Shown one piece after another: positions 15,688 through 21,326 of a stretch of 26,930 nucleotides of DNA. Position 1 is the first letter of the stretch. Each line of letters starts with the position of its first letter. The DNA lies in IMG/VR virus record IMGVR_UViG_3300030450_002050, positions 1 through 26,930 of that record, one strand, 5' to 3'. Origin of the DNA: a virus. Made by a program: the position numbers and the translations under genes. The notes beneath the pieces were generated by a model. It saw only the letters and a list, made by a program, of their open reading frames with translations, did no database searches and had not been told where the DNA came from.

Positions 15688-16719
15688 ATGGCGAAATCTA
15701 ACTACAGCAAACCCACGAAACTGACCTTTTATCCATCGTATTTACAATACGCATATGCAACTGGATTAATAGAAGGTATATCATATGATACACTGGTAAA
15801 TCCTGATTTGAATGATGAAGATGTATATAATATGGTAGTAGTAGATCCATCAAATACAACAAGGTTTAGTTCAACAAGTGAAAGTTATTTTGCTTGGAAG
15901 ATACCTGATAATTGGAATTTTGATTTTGGTATGATTTTAGGACATAATTTTAATAACTACCTTACATATCAACCATATTCATTTACTGGTGAAGATGATC
16001 CTATTAGGGACACTATAATACACGGTGATAATATAGTTAATTATAATGCTTTTGGAGCTCCACAATTTAATGGTTGGAGCGCATTTACTTTAGGTAATTT
16101 ACCTACGGATCAAAATTGGATCGGTATTGATGAAACGCATGAAGGTTCATTAGTATTAACAGATACATACATAGGTTCAGTATTGTTTGGTAAAAAATGG
16201 GAAGCTCCTATTAATGTCAATATTAATTCATCAATCCATTATAATTATGGCAACAAAATTAAAAAAACTATTGGTGGTAAAACATTATCACAAATGAATT
16301 ATTATAAACCTAATAGATGGGGTGATCTTGATGCTTGGGAACTGCACGAAGATCTACCTACAAATAGAGTAGATTCTAGAAATGGTATTAGGAAATGGGA
16401 CGTAACTATGTCATTTTTAAAAGATGAAGATGTACTGCCACAAAATATGATGTCTAATAGTAACTCTTGGCAAAGAGATAATGATTCTGATTATTATGTA
16501 GGTGCTGATGGAACAAGCCTTTATAATTCCAGTAATGGTAGGGATTTCTATACATCAGTTATTAAGATGACAATGGGATCACATTTAAATACAGTAGTCA
16601 AAATATCAGAATCTAATAACCCTGATCAGTGGGCCATTGTAAAAATAACCAAATATAGCATAAGATCCACAAACCCTAAATTTGTTGATGTTTCATTAAC
16701 ACTAGAAGAACAAGTATAG
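15688..16719 (+). CDS. Probable minor tail protein
   Basis: The product has 343 residues with SD AAGGAG. It has a beta-rich, aromatic composition: YFAWKIPDNWNFDFGMILGH near residue 75, QNWIGIDETHEGSLVL, a block GIRKWDVTMSFLKDEDVLP at about 235-252 and an ending QWAIVKITKYSIRS followed by a strand FVDVSLTLEEQ. The KWDVTMSFL and late 'NPKFVDVSLTL' strands are typical of tail proteins from uncultured marine siphoviruses. It is the last gene before a terminator. The first 17 codons use AAC, TAC, AGC, CCC, ACG and CTG, unlike the AT-ending codons elsewhere. A baseplate-periphery or receptor-contact role is possible. Confidence 0.65.
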   Translation: MAKSNYSKPTKLTFYPSYLQYAYATGLIEGISYDTLVNPDLNDEDVYNMVVVDPSNTTRFSSTSESYFAWKIPDNWNFDFGMILGHNFNNYLTYQPYSFTGEDDPIRDTIIHGDNIVNYNAFGAPQFNGWSAFTLGNLPTDQNWIGIDETHEGSLVLTDTYIGSVLFGKKWEAPINVNINSSIHYNYGNKIKKTIGGKTLSQMNYYKPNRWGDLDAWELHEDLPTNRVDSRNGIRKWDVTMSFLKDEDVLPQNMMSNSNSWQRDNDSDYYVGADGTSLYNSSNGRDFYTSVIKMTMGSHLNTVVKISESNNPDQWAIVKITKYSIRSTNPKFVDVSLTLEEQV

Positions 16720-16750
16720 CCAAAGTCCTTATCCTCTGCAATGGCTAGGA

Positions 16751-16790
16751 AGAAGCCCTGATTTGTATTCATTTCAGGGTTTTTTCTTCT
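16751..16790 (+). terminator. Rho-independent terminator after the tail operon
   Basis: CCCTGA (16756-16761) pairs with TCAGGG (16774-16779) across a 12-base loop, followed directly by six T residues (16780-16785). An outer AGAAG/CTTCT pairing (16751-16755 with 16786-16790) encloses the T run. It sits 31 bp after the stop of the last tail gene, at a change of gene function, and is clearly less AT-rich than its surroundings. Confidence 0.82.
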
Positions 16791-16891
16791 CTATAACTTA
16801 AATTAATTTTAAATAATACTACCTACTTATATATATTTTAAGTTAAATTACTTATGTTGTAAGGGAAAATAAAACAAATATGGAGAATGAA
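16791..16891 (+). promoter_or_regulatory. Likely promoter region for the replication operon
   Basis: This is about 100 bp of almost pure A/T DNA after the terminator. A candidate promoter is TTAAAT (16809-16814), 17 bp, TATATT (16832-16837). An inverted repeat AACTTAAA / TTTAAGTT flanks it (about 16796-16803 and 16837-16844) and could be an operator, though AT-only repeats are cheap here. A promoter must exist near here, because transcription should restart after the terminator; the exact boxes are uncertain. Confidence 0.4.
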
Positions 16892-17137
16892 ATGAAAAAA
16901 TATACTGAAACTTGGAACTATGATCTAAATAAAATGCCAAAAATAGGTGAAAAAATTATTATTGATTTTGGTAATGGAGTAGGTACAAACAAAAAATACC
17001 CTTATTTGGTGGAAGAAATTACTAAATCTAAAAGAGGTGATTTTGCTTTGTATAATGTCGAGGGCAGACAATTAAAAGTAGATGGTAGTTTCAGGAATGT
17101 GTGGTTTCAATTATTTTTTAAAACGGAGAATAAATAA
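16892..17137 (+). CDS. Small protein, unknown
   Basis: This is the first gene after the terminator. The ATG at 16892 is preferred over the in-frame ATG at 16880, because GGAGA (16882-16886) is ideally spaced for the former while nothing suitable precedes the latter. The 81-residue product has a beta pattern with IGEKIIIDFGNGVG, LVEEITKSKRGDFALYNVEG and an aromatic end (VWFQLFFKTENK), suggesting a small beta barrel. I recognise no family. As the first gene of an early-type operon it may be an anti-host or regulatory protein. Confidence 0.6.
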   Translation: MKKYTETWNYDLNKMPKIGEKIIIDFGNGVGTNKKYPYLVEEITKSKRGDFALYNVEGRQLKVDGSFRNVWFQLFFKTENK

Positions 17138-17289
17138 TGGAAAAAAATATAATTAAATATGTATCAATAATCCAGTTTTTGTTGGTGTTTGCTTTAGTGT
17201 TTAATCACTTTTTAAGGGATTTGAGATGGTTGCCTATGATATGGTTGTTGATCCCTTCTTTTTTAATGGTGGTAGTATTAAATGATTAA
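17137..17289 (+). CDS. 50-residue protein with two membrane helices
   Basis: The ATG overlaps the previous stop (TAATG), with GGAGAA seven bases upstream. The product has hydrophobic stretches at residues 9-22 (VSIIQFLLVFALVF) and 32-47 (LPMIWLLIPSFLMVVV) separated by a basic turn (HFLRDLR), so it is a small hairpin membrane protein. I recognise no family. Small membrane proteins made early in phage infection are sometimes exclusion or host-takeover factors, but nothing in the sequence shows that here. Confidence 0.6.
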   Translation: MEKNIIKYVSIIQFLLVFALVFNHFLRDLRWLPMIWLLIPSFLMVVVLND

Positions 17290-17434
17290 TCCTGACTCAT
17301 ATGAATTTCAATTATTTACATATTGGCTGGTAGATAAAAAGAACTTTAAAGCAAGAGAAATATTAGATGTTATTTATTATTCACATAAGTATGAAAAATT
17401 AATGAAGGAGTATTTAGATGTCAATAATGCATGA
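17282..17434 (+). CDS. 50-residue soluble protein, unknown
   Basis: The ATG at 17282 overlaps the previous gene by 8 bp and the frame ends with TGA inside the next gene. The product is helical and aromatic: FQLFTYWLVDKKNFKAREI, then VIYYSHKYEKLMKEYLD. The SD is weak (GGTGG some 10 bases upstream), so it probably depends on coupling to the preceding gene. There is no recognised family. The tight overlap on both sides and amphipathic helices suggest a real gene. Confidence 0.5.
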   Translation: MINPDSYEFQLFTYWLVDKKNFKAREILDVIYYSHKYEKLMKEYLDVNNA

Positions 17435-17618
17435 TGGTATAGAATTTGAAGAGGTGTCTGTATTTGATAATTTTTCTGCTGGTGAATGTGAAATACATTT
17501 AGAAGGTTATGATAAAAATGGTAATAAGTATATGGCTTCCGGATATAAAGATTGTGTTGGAAACATAGAGATTTATGAAGATTCAGTAGATTGTATTATA
17601 AAAACAAAACGAGGATAA
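17418..17618 (+). CDS. Small acidic protein, unknown
   Basis: The product has 66 residues with SD AAGGAG eight bases before the ATG; it overlaps the previous gene by 17 bp. The composition is acidic with a beta pattern: GIEFEEVSVFDNFSAGECEI, then a strand HLEGYDKNGNKYMASGY and DCVGNIEIYEDSV. It contains three Cys (24, 46, 54 approx.). It looks like a compact beta domain of the kind seen in small phage proteins of unknown function. It is encoded in the micro-gene run upstream of the annealing protein. Confidence 0.6.
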   Translation: MSIMHDGIEFEEVSVFDNFSAGECEIHLEGYDKNGNKYMASGYKDCVGNIEIYEDSVDCIIKTKRG

Positions 17619-17622
17619 GGTT

Positions 17623-17748
17623 ATGGCAAAAATGAAAGATTATTGGGCTGAACAAACTGGTGCTTATGTTAGTTTACAAGAGATTGTTCTACCTGAAATA
17701 AATAAAGATAAGGAGGATAAAAGTGAAATCAATAAAAATAAAGGGTAA
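17623..17748 (+). CDS. 41-residue protein, unknown
   Basis: The ATG at 17623 is preceded by CGAGGATAAGG, which contains a fair SD. The sequence begins MAKMKDYWAEQTGAYVSLQE and ends in a Lys/Asp/Glu/Asn-rich tail. The strong SD and start codon of the following annealing protein lie inside its 3' end (26-bp overlap), so it may serve partly to couple translation. I recognise no family. Confidence 0.5.
   Translation: MAKMKDYWAEQTGAYVSLQEIVLPEINKDKEDKSEINKNKG
17710..17716 (+). promoter_or_regulatory. Strong SD that selects a GTG start
   Basis: AAGGAGG is 6 bases before the GTG at 17723 and fixes that codon as the start of the annealing protein. The site lies inside the preceding 41-codon gene. 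Confidence 0.75.
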
Positions 17749-18355
17749 TGACTATATTCAGGTAAATGAAAGAGTTAAAGAATTTCATAAAAATTACCCT
17801 AATGGCAGTATTGTTACCAATATAATAAGCAGTGAAGGTGGTGTTTTTATAACTAAAACGACTGTAACTCCTGATAGTACGAGTCCGGATCGTAAGTTTA
17901 CAGGACTTGCGTATGAGGTTATTGGTGAGGGTATGGTAAATTCAACATCTGCATTAGAAAATTGTGAAACAAGCAGCTGTGGACGAGCTCTAGGTTTTTT
18001 AGGTATTGGGATTGATACATCTATTGCAAGTGCTGAAGAGGTAGATAACGCTATAAAACAACAAACTAAAAAACAATCCATAAAACCAACAAACAAAACT
18101 GTTGAGGTTTCTAGTATTGAAGACGCTGCAGAAATTATAGAAGAAAAGTTTGGCAAACCTGATAATAGTGCAGAAATACACTATCCTATTAACTTTGGCA
18201 AACATAAGGGCAAAGAATGGAAAGATGTAGATCTATCATATGTAGAATGGGTTGCTAAAAATTCAAAAGTTGATTGGCAGAGAGAAGAGGCAAGTGCGGA
18301 GCTTGACAGAAGAAACACAAACGGCGAGGAAACAAAAGATAAGATCCCGTTTTAA
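17723..18355 (+). CDS. Probable single-strand annealing / ssDNA-binding protein with ExoX-like C-terminal domain
   Basis: The product has 210 residues, with a GTG start behind AAGGAGG. Residues 1-110 match a phage family with VNERVKEFHKNYP (14-26), an inner beta sheet, and the signature ENCETSSCGRALGFLGIG (79-96); this signature is shared with Rad52/ERF-like recombination proteins of many phages. A Lys/Gln/Thr linker follows. Residues 157-197 (INFGKHKGKEW, then LSYVEWVAKN) fit the small ExoX-type C-terminal domain. The last residues, DKIPF, resemble the IPF tip of bacterial SSB that binds host repair proteins. The likely role is ssDNA binding or annealing in phage recombination, supported by the nearby resolvase and initiator. 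The exact superfamily is uncertain. Confidence 0.65.
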   Translation: MKSIKIKGNDYIQVNERVKEFHKNYPNGSIVTNIISSEGGVFITKTTVTPDSTSPDRKFTGLAYEVIGEGMVNSTSALENCETSSCGRALGFLGIGIDTSIASAEEVDNAIKQQTKKQSIKPTNKTVEVSSIEDAAEIIEEKFGKPDNSAEIHYPINFGKHKGKEWKDVDLSYVEWVAKNSKVDWQREEASAELDRRNTNGEETKDKIPF

Positions 18356-18361
18356 TTAATA

Positions 18362-18428
18362 TAGGGAGGCTGAGTTGATTCCCACGACACACCAAGTTAC
18401 TCCATTTCGACTTAGCCTTCCTTCCCTA
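18362..18428 (+). ncRNA. Structured RNA element or hairpin upstream of the HTH gene
   Basis: TAGGG (18362-18366) pairs with CCCTA (18424-18428), and AGGCTGAGTTGA (18367-18378) pairs with TCGACTTAGCCT (18407-18418) including two G-U pairs, with a one-sided 5-base bulge TCCTT and a 28-base loop. The element is markedly richer in G and C than its surroundings and fills the gap between two genes. No T run follows, so it is not a simple terminator. The loop contains CTCC (18400-18403), complementary to GGAG (18433-18436) in the SD of the next gene, so it could gate translation. It does not fold as a tRNA. Function unknown. Confidence 0.55.
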
Positions 18429-18442
18429 ACTAGGAGATGTAT

Positions 18443-18613
18443 ATGAATTTGATTGAATATTTAAAACTATGGTTGAAAAAGAATGAGAGATCAATCAGTT
18501 GGTTAGCTAGAAAGTGTGATGTTTCACCTGCTGCTGCCAAATACTGGATAGATAAAAAACACGAACCGTCTGAAAAACATAAAAAAATTATAAAAGAGGT
18601 TATAGGATTATGA
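18443..18613 (+). CDS. Small helix-turn-helix DNA-binding protein (Cro-like)
   Basis: The 56-residue product has SD AGGAG 6 bases before the ATG. ISWLARKCDVSPAAAKYWID (18-37) fits a helix-turn-helix: first helix at about 18-24, turn CDVS, recognition helix PAAAKYWI. The basic tail follows. The size and layout resemble Cro or small XRE-type regulators; it could control the early operon or act in replication. A hairpin lies just upstream. The stop overlaps the methyltransferase start (ATGA). Confidence 0.6.
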   Translation: MNLIEYLKLWLKKNERSISWLARKCDVSPAAAKYWIDKKHEPSEKHKKIIKEVIGL

Positions 18614-19035
18614 ACAAAGTACATTATAGTTCTAAAACAAATGAGTGGACAACTCCTAAACATTTATATGATGAATTAAATAATGAATTTAATTTTACTC
18701 TTGATCCTTGTTGTACTAAAGAAACTGCTAAATGTGAAAAGTTTTACACAATAGAAGAAAATGGTTTAATACAAGACTGGAGTAATGATATTGTATTTAT
18801 GAACCCTCCATACGGTAAAGAAATTACAAAGTGGATAGAAAAAGCATATAAAGAATCATTAAAAGGATCTGTTGTTGTTTGCTTGATACCATCAAGAACC
18901 GACACTAGATATTGGTTTGATTTTATATTTCCATATGCAGAAATAAGATTTATAAAAGGAAGGTTAAAGTTTGGAGGACACAAAAACCCAGCACCTTTTC
19001 CTTCCGCTATAGTAATATTTAAAGGAGAAAAATAA
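18610..19035 (+). CDS. Phage-type DNA N6-adenine methyltransferase
   Basis: The product has 141 residues and matches the short phage Dam-like family (PF05869 type): EWTTPKHLYDELNNEF (12-27), LDPC (31-34), the catalytic NPPY (65-68), LIPSRTDTRYWFDFIF and IRFIKGRLKFGG (about 118-129), and the ending PFPSAIVIF. The enzyme would transfer methyl from S-adenosylmethionine to adenine in DNA, perhaps to protect against restriction or mark replicated DNA. No cognate restriction enzyme is nearby, so it is a solitary methylase. It overlaps the HTH gene by ATGA and the initiator gene by TAATG. Full length for the family. Confidence 0.88.
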   Translation: MNKVHYSSKTNEWTTPKHLYDELNNEFNFTLDPCCTKETAKCEKFYTIEENGLIQDWSNDIVFMNPPYGKEITKWIEKAYKESLKGSVVVCLIPSRTDTRYWFDFIFPYAEIRFIKGRLKFGGHKNPAPFPSAIVIFKGEK

Positions 19036-19814
19036 TGAGTGGGTGGATCAAACTACATAGAAAAATCAACAATAATCCAATACTAAAGAAGAATCGTATA
19101 TATTCTAACTTTGAAGCGTTTACTTGGCTATTATTAAGGGTTAATTATGATGACGCTAAGGTTGTTATAGGCAGTAAGATTTATAAGGTAAAAAAGGGTG
19201 AATTAATAACATCACAAAAGAAATTATGCAAACAATTTGGTTGGGGTAATTCAAGGCTTAGAACCTTCTTAAAACTTTTAAAAAATGATGGTATGATTGA
19301 ATATAAATCAAACACACAATTAACACAGTTAGTTCTATTAAATTGGGATAGTTATCAAGATACCGAATCACAACCAACTACCAAACGAACCACAAACAAA
19401 TCACAAGCGACTACTAATAAGAAGAATAAAGAAATAAAGAAGAATAAAGAAATATTAACAGAACAAAAATTTATTGATAAAGTTTCAGCTGAAGGAATGA
19501 AGATAAATCCAGTGGTTCACCCTGAAACAATAGATGATTTCTGTAATTACTGGACAGAAAGAAATATGACTACTGGTAAGATGAGATTCCAGTTAGAAAA
19601 AACCTTTAGTATAAAACGGCGTTTAATGAGGTGGAACAAGAATAGCTTTAAGTTTGATCCGACATTAAAAGAAGAGAAGGTTGTAAAGGAAAAAGAAGAT
19701 ATTGTTGAAAAGCGGTATCAGGAACAAATGAGAAGAATGAGGGAAGCTGATTTAAATGCTGCTAGTGATGATGATATAAAATCTATTTTAAATTCATACA
19801 AAAAGGAGAAATGA
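19035..19814 (+). CDS. Replication initiator (lambda O / replisome-organiser-like)
   Basis: The product has 259 residues with SD AAAGGAGAAA. The N-terminal 110 residues form a winged helix typical of phage replisome organisers: GWIKLHRKINNNPIL at 3-17, GELITSQKKLCKQFGW, SRLRTFLKLLKNDGMIEY. A Thr/Lys/Asn-rich linker at about 112-138 follows, and a C-terminal domain with ETIDDFCNYWTERN and FSIKRRLMRWNKNSF, probably contacting host helicase machinery. The linker DNA contains repeats that could be the origin (19366-19456). No phage helicase or loader is seen, so it probably recruits host DnaB. Stop is TGA. Confidence 0.75.
   Translation: MSGWIKLHRKINNNPILKKNRIYSNFEAFTWLLLRVNYDDAKVVIGSKIYKVKKGELITSQKKLCKQFGWGNSRLRTFLKLLKNDGMIEYKSNTQLTQLVLLNWDSYQDTESQPTTKRTTNKSQATTNKKNKEIKKNKEILTEQKFIDKVSAEGMKINPVVHPETIDDFCNYWTERNMTTGKMRFQLEKTFSIKRRLMRWNKNSFKFDPTLKEEKVVKEKEDIVEKRYQEQMRRMREADLNAASDDDIKSILNSYKKEK
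19366..19456 (+). repeat. Iteron-like and A-rich repeats inside the initiator gene (candidate origin)
   Basis: AATCACAACCAACTACCAA (19366-19384) and AATCACAAGCGACTACTAA (19399-19417) match at 16 of 19 bases; between them AACCACAAACAA (19388-19399) is a partial third copy. Next comes GAAGAATAAAGAAATAAA (19421-19438) repeated with two changes at 19439-19456. Repeats followed by an A-rich stretch in the linker of an O-type initiator gene is the arrangement of the lambda origin. Low-complexity coding (TT/NK/KE) is the alternative explanation. Confidence 0.45.
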
Positions 19815-19815
19815 T

Positions 19816-19914
19816 ATGATGATAGACTGGGTAAAACTAATAACATATGTGGTAATATTTTTTTTAACAATATATCTTTGGTTTTTAATCATAAGTAAAT
19901 TGGTTGGATCTTAA
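19816..19914 (+). CDS. 32-residue single-pass membrane peptide
   Basis: The ATG at 19816 (or the next codon) lies 7 bases after AAGGAG. The peptide begins MMIDWVKLITYVVIFFLTIY and continues with a further hydrophobic stretch, so residues 8-26 should span a membrane. It fills the gap between the initiator and the winged-helix gene and almost touches both. No family is recognised. The strong SD supports translation. Confidence 0.5.
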   Translation: MMIDWVKLITYVVIFFLTIYLWFLIISKLVGS

Positions 19915-19915
19915 T

Positions 19916-20239
19916 ATGTATAAAAGATCTAAAACTACTTTAAAGGATCATATATTGTATGATCTTAAAAATCATAAAGGGCATAAAAAGTTTAAGATGA
20001 GAGAACTTGCTGAAAGATGGAGTACAACAACTAGAGCTATAAGAGAAGCAATTAATAGTTTGAGGGTAGATGATAACCAACCTATATGTGGTGACAATAC
20101 TGGTTATTATTTTCCAGTATATAAATCAGAATGGGAACATACATCTAATAGATTAAAAGCACAGGCTAAGAGTTTGTTTGAAGCTGCTGCTGGTGGTGAT
20201 AAGTATTATGAAGAAGATAATCAAGGACAATTATTCTAA
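19916..20239 (+). CDS. Winged-helix DNA-binding protein
   Basis: The product has 107 residues from the ATG at 19916, 1 base after the previous stop; GGA six bases upstream is a weak SD. An in-frame TTG 12 bp earlier lies inside the previous gene. KFKMRELAERWSTTTRAIRE (about 29-48) is a clear helix-turn-helix, with AINSLRVDD and a wing GDNTGYYFPVY after it. The C terminus is helical (SNRLKAQAKSLFEAAAG) and ends in an acidic tail with GQLF. It could be a regulator or a replication accessory protein. Confidence 0.65.
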   Translation: MYKRSKTTLKDHILYDLKNHKGHKKFKMRELAERWSTTTRAIREAINSLRVDDNQPICGDNTGYYFPVYKSEWEHTSNRLKAQAKSLFEAAAGGDKYYEEDNQGQLF

Positions 20240-20415
20240 TGTATAAAAAGAAACCTAAAAAAACACACTGTATTGTTTGTAAAGAAAAATTTAATAAAGA
20301 AAACAGAATACAAAGGCTAGGATATAAACTGGCTACTTGTAGACTTTGCGCTAATAAAAAGGGTAGAGAAAAACAAAGAAAGAGGGCTGCAGAATTAAGA
20401 AAGATGAGGTGGTAA
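20239..20415 (+). CDS. 58-residue zinc-ribbon protein
   Basis: The start overlaps the previous stop (TAATG) and the stop directly precedes the next ATG. Two CxxC pairs, CIVC (11-14) and CRLC (34-37), about 20 residues apart, should bind one zinc ion. The rest is very basic (KKKPKK at the start, KKGREKQRKRAAELRKMR at the end). It probably binds nucleic acid. Its place just before the RusA-like gene hints at replication or recombination. No specific family is recognised. Confidence 0.65.
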   Translation: MYKKKPKKTHCIVCKEKFNKENRIQRLGYKLATCRLCANKKGREKQRKRAAELRKMRW

Positions 20416-20772
20416 ATGTCAGATGTTTTAGAAATACATAAAAAAATAGAATCCGGAAACAAAATTATCAGGAATCATTGGGCAGTAAACAGAAGAAACA
20501 AACAAGAGTATTGTTTGCTGGTTAGGAATCAAATGAGATTAAGAAAAATAGAAAAAGCTAAAGAAGGACAAAAGTATGTTTTAATGATAATATCATACAG
20601 AAAGCGTTTACTTGATCCTGATAATATTGTAACTGGCTGCAAAGGGCTTATTGATAGTTGTGTTCAAGAAAAATTAATTTGGGACGATAATCCTGATTGT
20701 ATAGATTTAAAGGTTCAGCAGTTTAAAGCGAAAGAAGAACATACTATGATAATAAGAAAAACATGCGATTAA
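20416..20772 (+). CDS. rusA: RusA-like Holliday-junction resolvase
   Basis: The product has 118 residues. RKRLLDPDNIVTGCKGLIDS (62-81), followed by KLIWDDNPDCID, is the RusA signature; D67, D69, D80 and D90/D91 are candidates for the acidic metal-binding residues. RusA dimers cut four-way DNA junctions, in phages usually to debranch DNA before packaging. The family is normally about 120 residues, so it is full length. It lies immediately downstream of the zinc-ribbon gene and close to the terminase genes. SD is GATGAGG about 8 bases before the ATG. Confidence 0.83.
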   Translation: MSDVLEIHKKIESGNKIIRNHWAVNRRNKQEYCLLVRNQMRLRKIEKAKEGQKYVLMIISYRKRLLDPDNIVTGCKGLIDSCVQEKLIWDDNPDCIDLKVQQFKAKEEHTMIIRKTCD

Positions 20773-20924
20773 CTGAATATATACATTTTTTAAAAAGAGA
20801 TGATATTGGTATAGCAAGGAATCCTGATCCTGATGAATATACACACCTTACACCATCATTAGAAGATAAAAGAGAAAGATACCTATACCAGTGTATCATT
20901 AAAGGTAAAAAACCTGTAAAATAG
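20763..20924 (+). CDS. 53-residue protein, unknown
   Basis: The ATG lies 10 bp before the stop of the resolvase gene and the frame ends with TAG in the gap before the terminase genes. The sequence begins MRLTEYIHFLKRDDIG, has NPDPDEYTHLTPSLEDKRE in the middle and a basic end. No SD is obvious, so translation would depend on coupling. No family is recognised. It is the last candidate gene of the replication operon. Confidence 0.42.
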   Translation: MRLTEYIHFLKRDDIGIARNPDPDEYTHLTPSLEDKRERYLYQCIIKGKKPVK

Positions 20925-20975
20925 TAGTTATTGTTTTTAAAATAGATTTAATCGTTTATATTACATTATCTATTT
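20925..20975 (+). promoter_or_regulatory. Gap before terminase genes with a promoter-like TATATT
   Basis: This 51-bp gap contains TATATT (20957-20962), 13 bases before the ATG of the small terminase, and no SD. A -35 box is poor: TTTTTA at 17 bp or TTGTTT at 20 bp. If used, the leader would be about 7 bases. No hairpin with a T run is visible, so read-through from upstream is also possible. Confidence 0.28.
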
Positions 20976-21326
20976 ATGACAAAAAAGACACAAAAGACAC
21001 AAAAAAAATCTAAAAAAGAAATATTCCTAAAAGCGTTAGAAAACAATCTAGGACATATTTCAAAATCTTGTGATCAAGCAGGGATCGCAAGAAAAACATA
21101 TTACAGATGGATAGAAAGAGATGTTGAGTTTCAAGAGGAATGTGATAATGTACTTGAAGGATTGTTAGATCTAGCTGAAAGTAAATTACTGGAAAATATC
21201 CGGAACAATGATAATACTTGTATAATATTTTATTTAAAAACTAAAGGCAAGAAGCGTGGATATGATGAACGGCAAACAATAGAAATTAAAAAACCATTTG
21301 AGGAAATAGGATTTGAAGATCTCTAG
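20976..21326 (+). CDS. terS: Terminase small subunit
   Basis: The product has 116 residues. After a Lys/Thr/Gln-rich start, residues 14-60 have the DNA-binding pattern of small terminases: FLKALENNLGHISKSCDQAG, then IARKTYYRWIERDVEFQEEC. A helical oligomerisation part (LLDLAESKLLENIRNND) and a C-terminal TKGKKRGYDERQ motif follow, the last being very common in this family. It recognises the packaging site and feeds DNA to the large subunit, whose gene overlaps its 3' end by 14 bp. No SD precedes the ATG. Confidence 0.85.
   Translation: MTKKTQKTQKKSKKEIFLKALENNLGHISKSCDQAGIARKTYYRWIERDVEFQEECDNVLEGLLDLAESKLLENIRNNDNTCIIFYLKTKGKKRGYDERQTIEIKKPFEEIGFEDL

Noticed and set aside
16720-16750. Additional short gene between the last tail gene and the terminator
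   Set aside because: Only 31 bp and no start with SD.
16880-16891. ATG at 16880 as start of the first early gene
   Set aside because: No SD at a proper distance; its own ATGGAGA supplies the SD for the ATG at 16892.
18362-18428. tRNA gene
   Set aside because: No acceptor/anticodon/T-arm cloverleaf can be drawn; it is a single long bulged stem.
18362-18428. Rho-independent terminator
   Set aside because: No T run follows the stem, and an SD and gene start lie immediately downstream.
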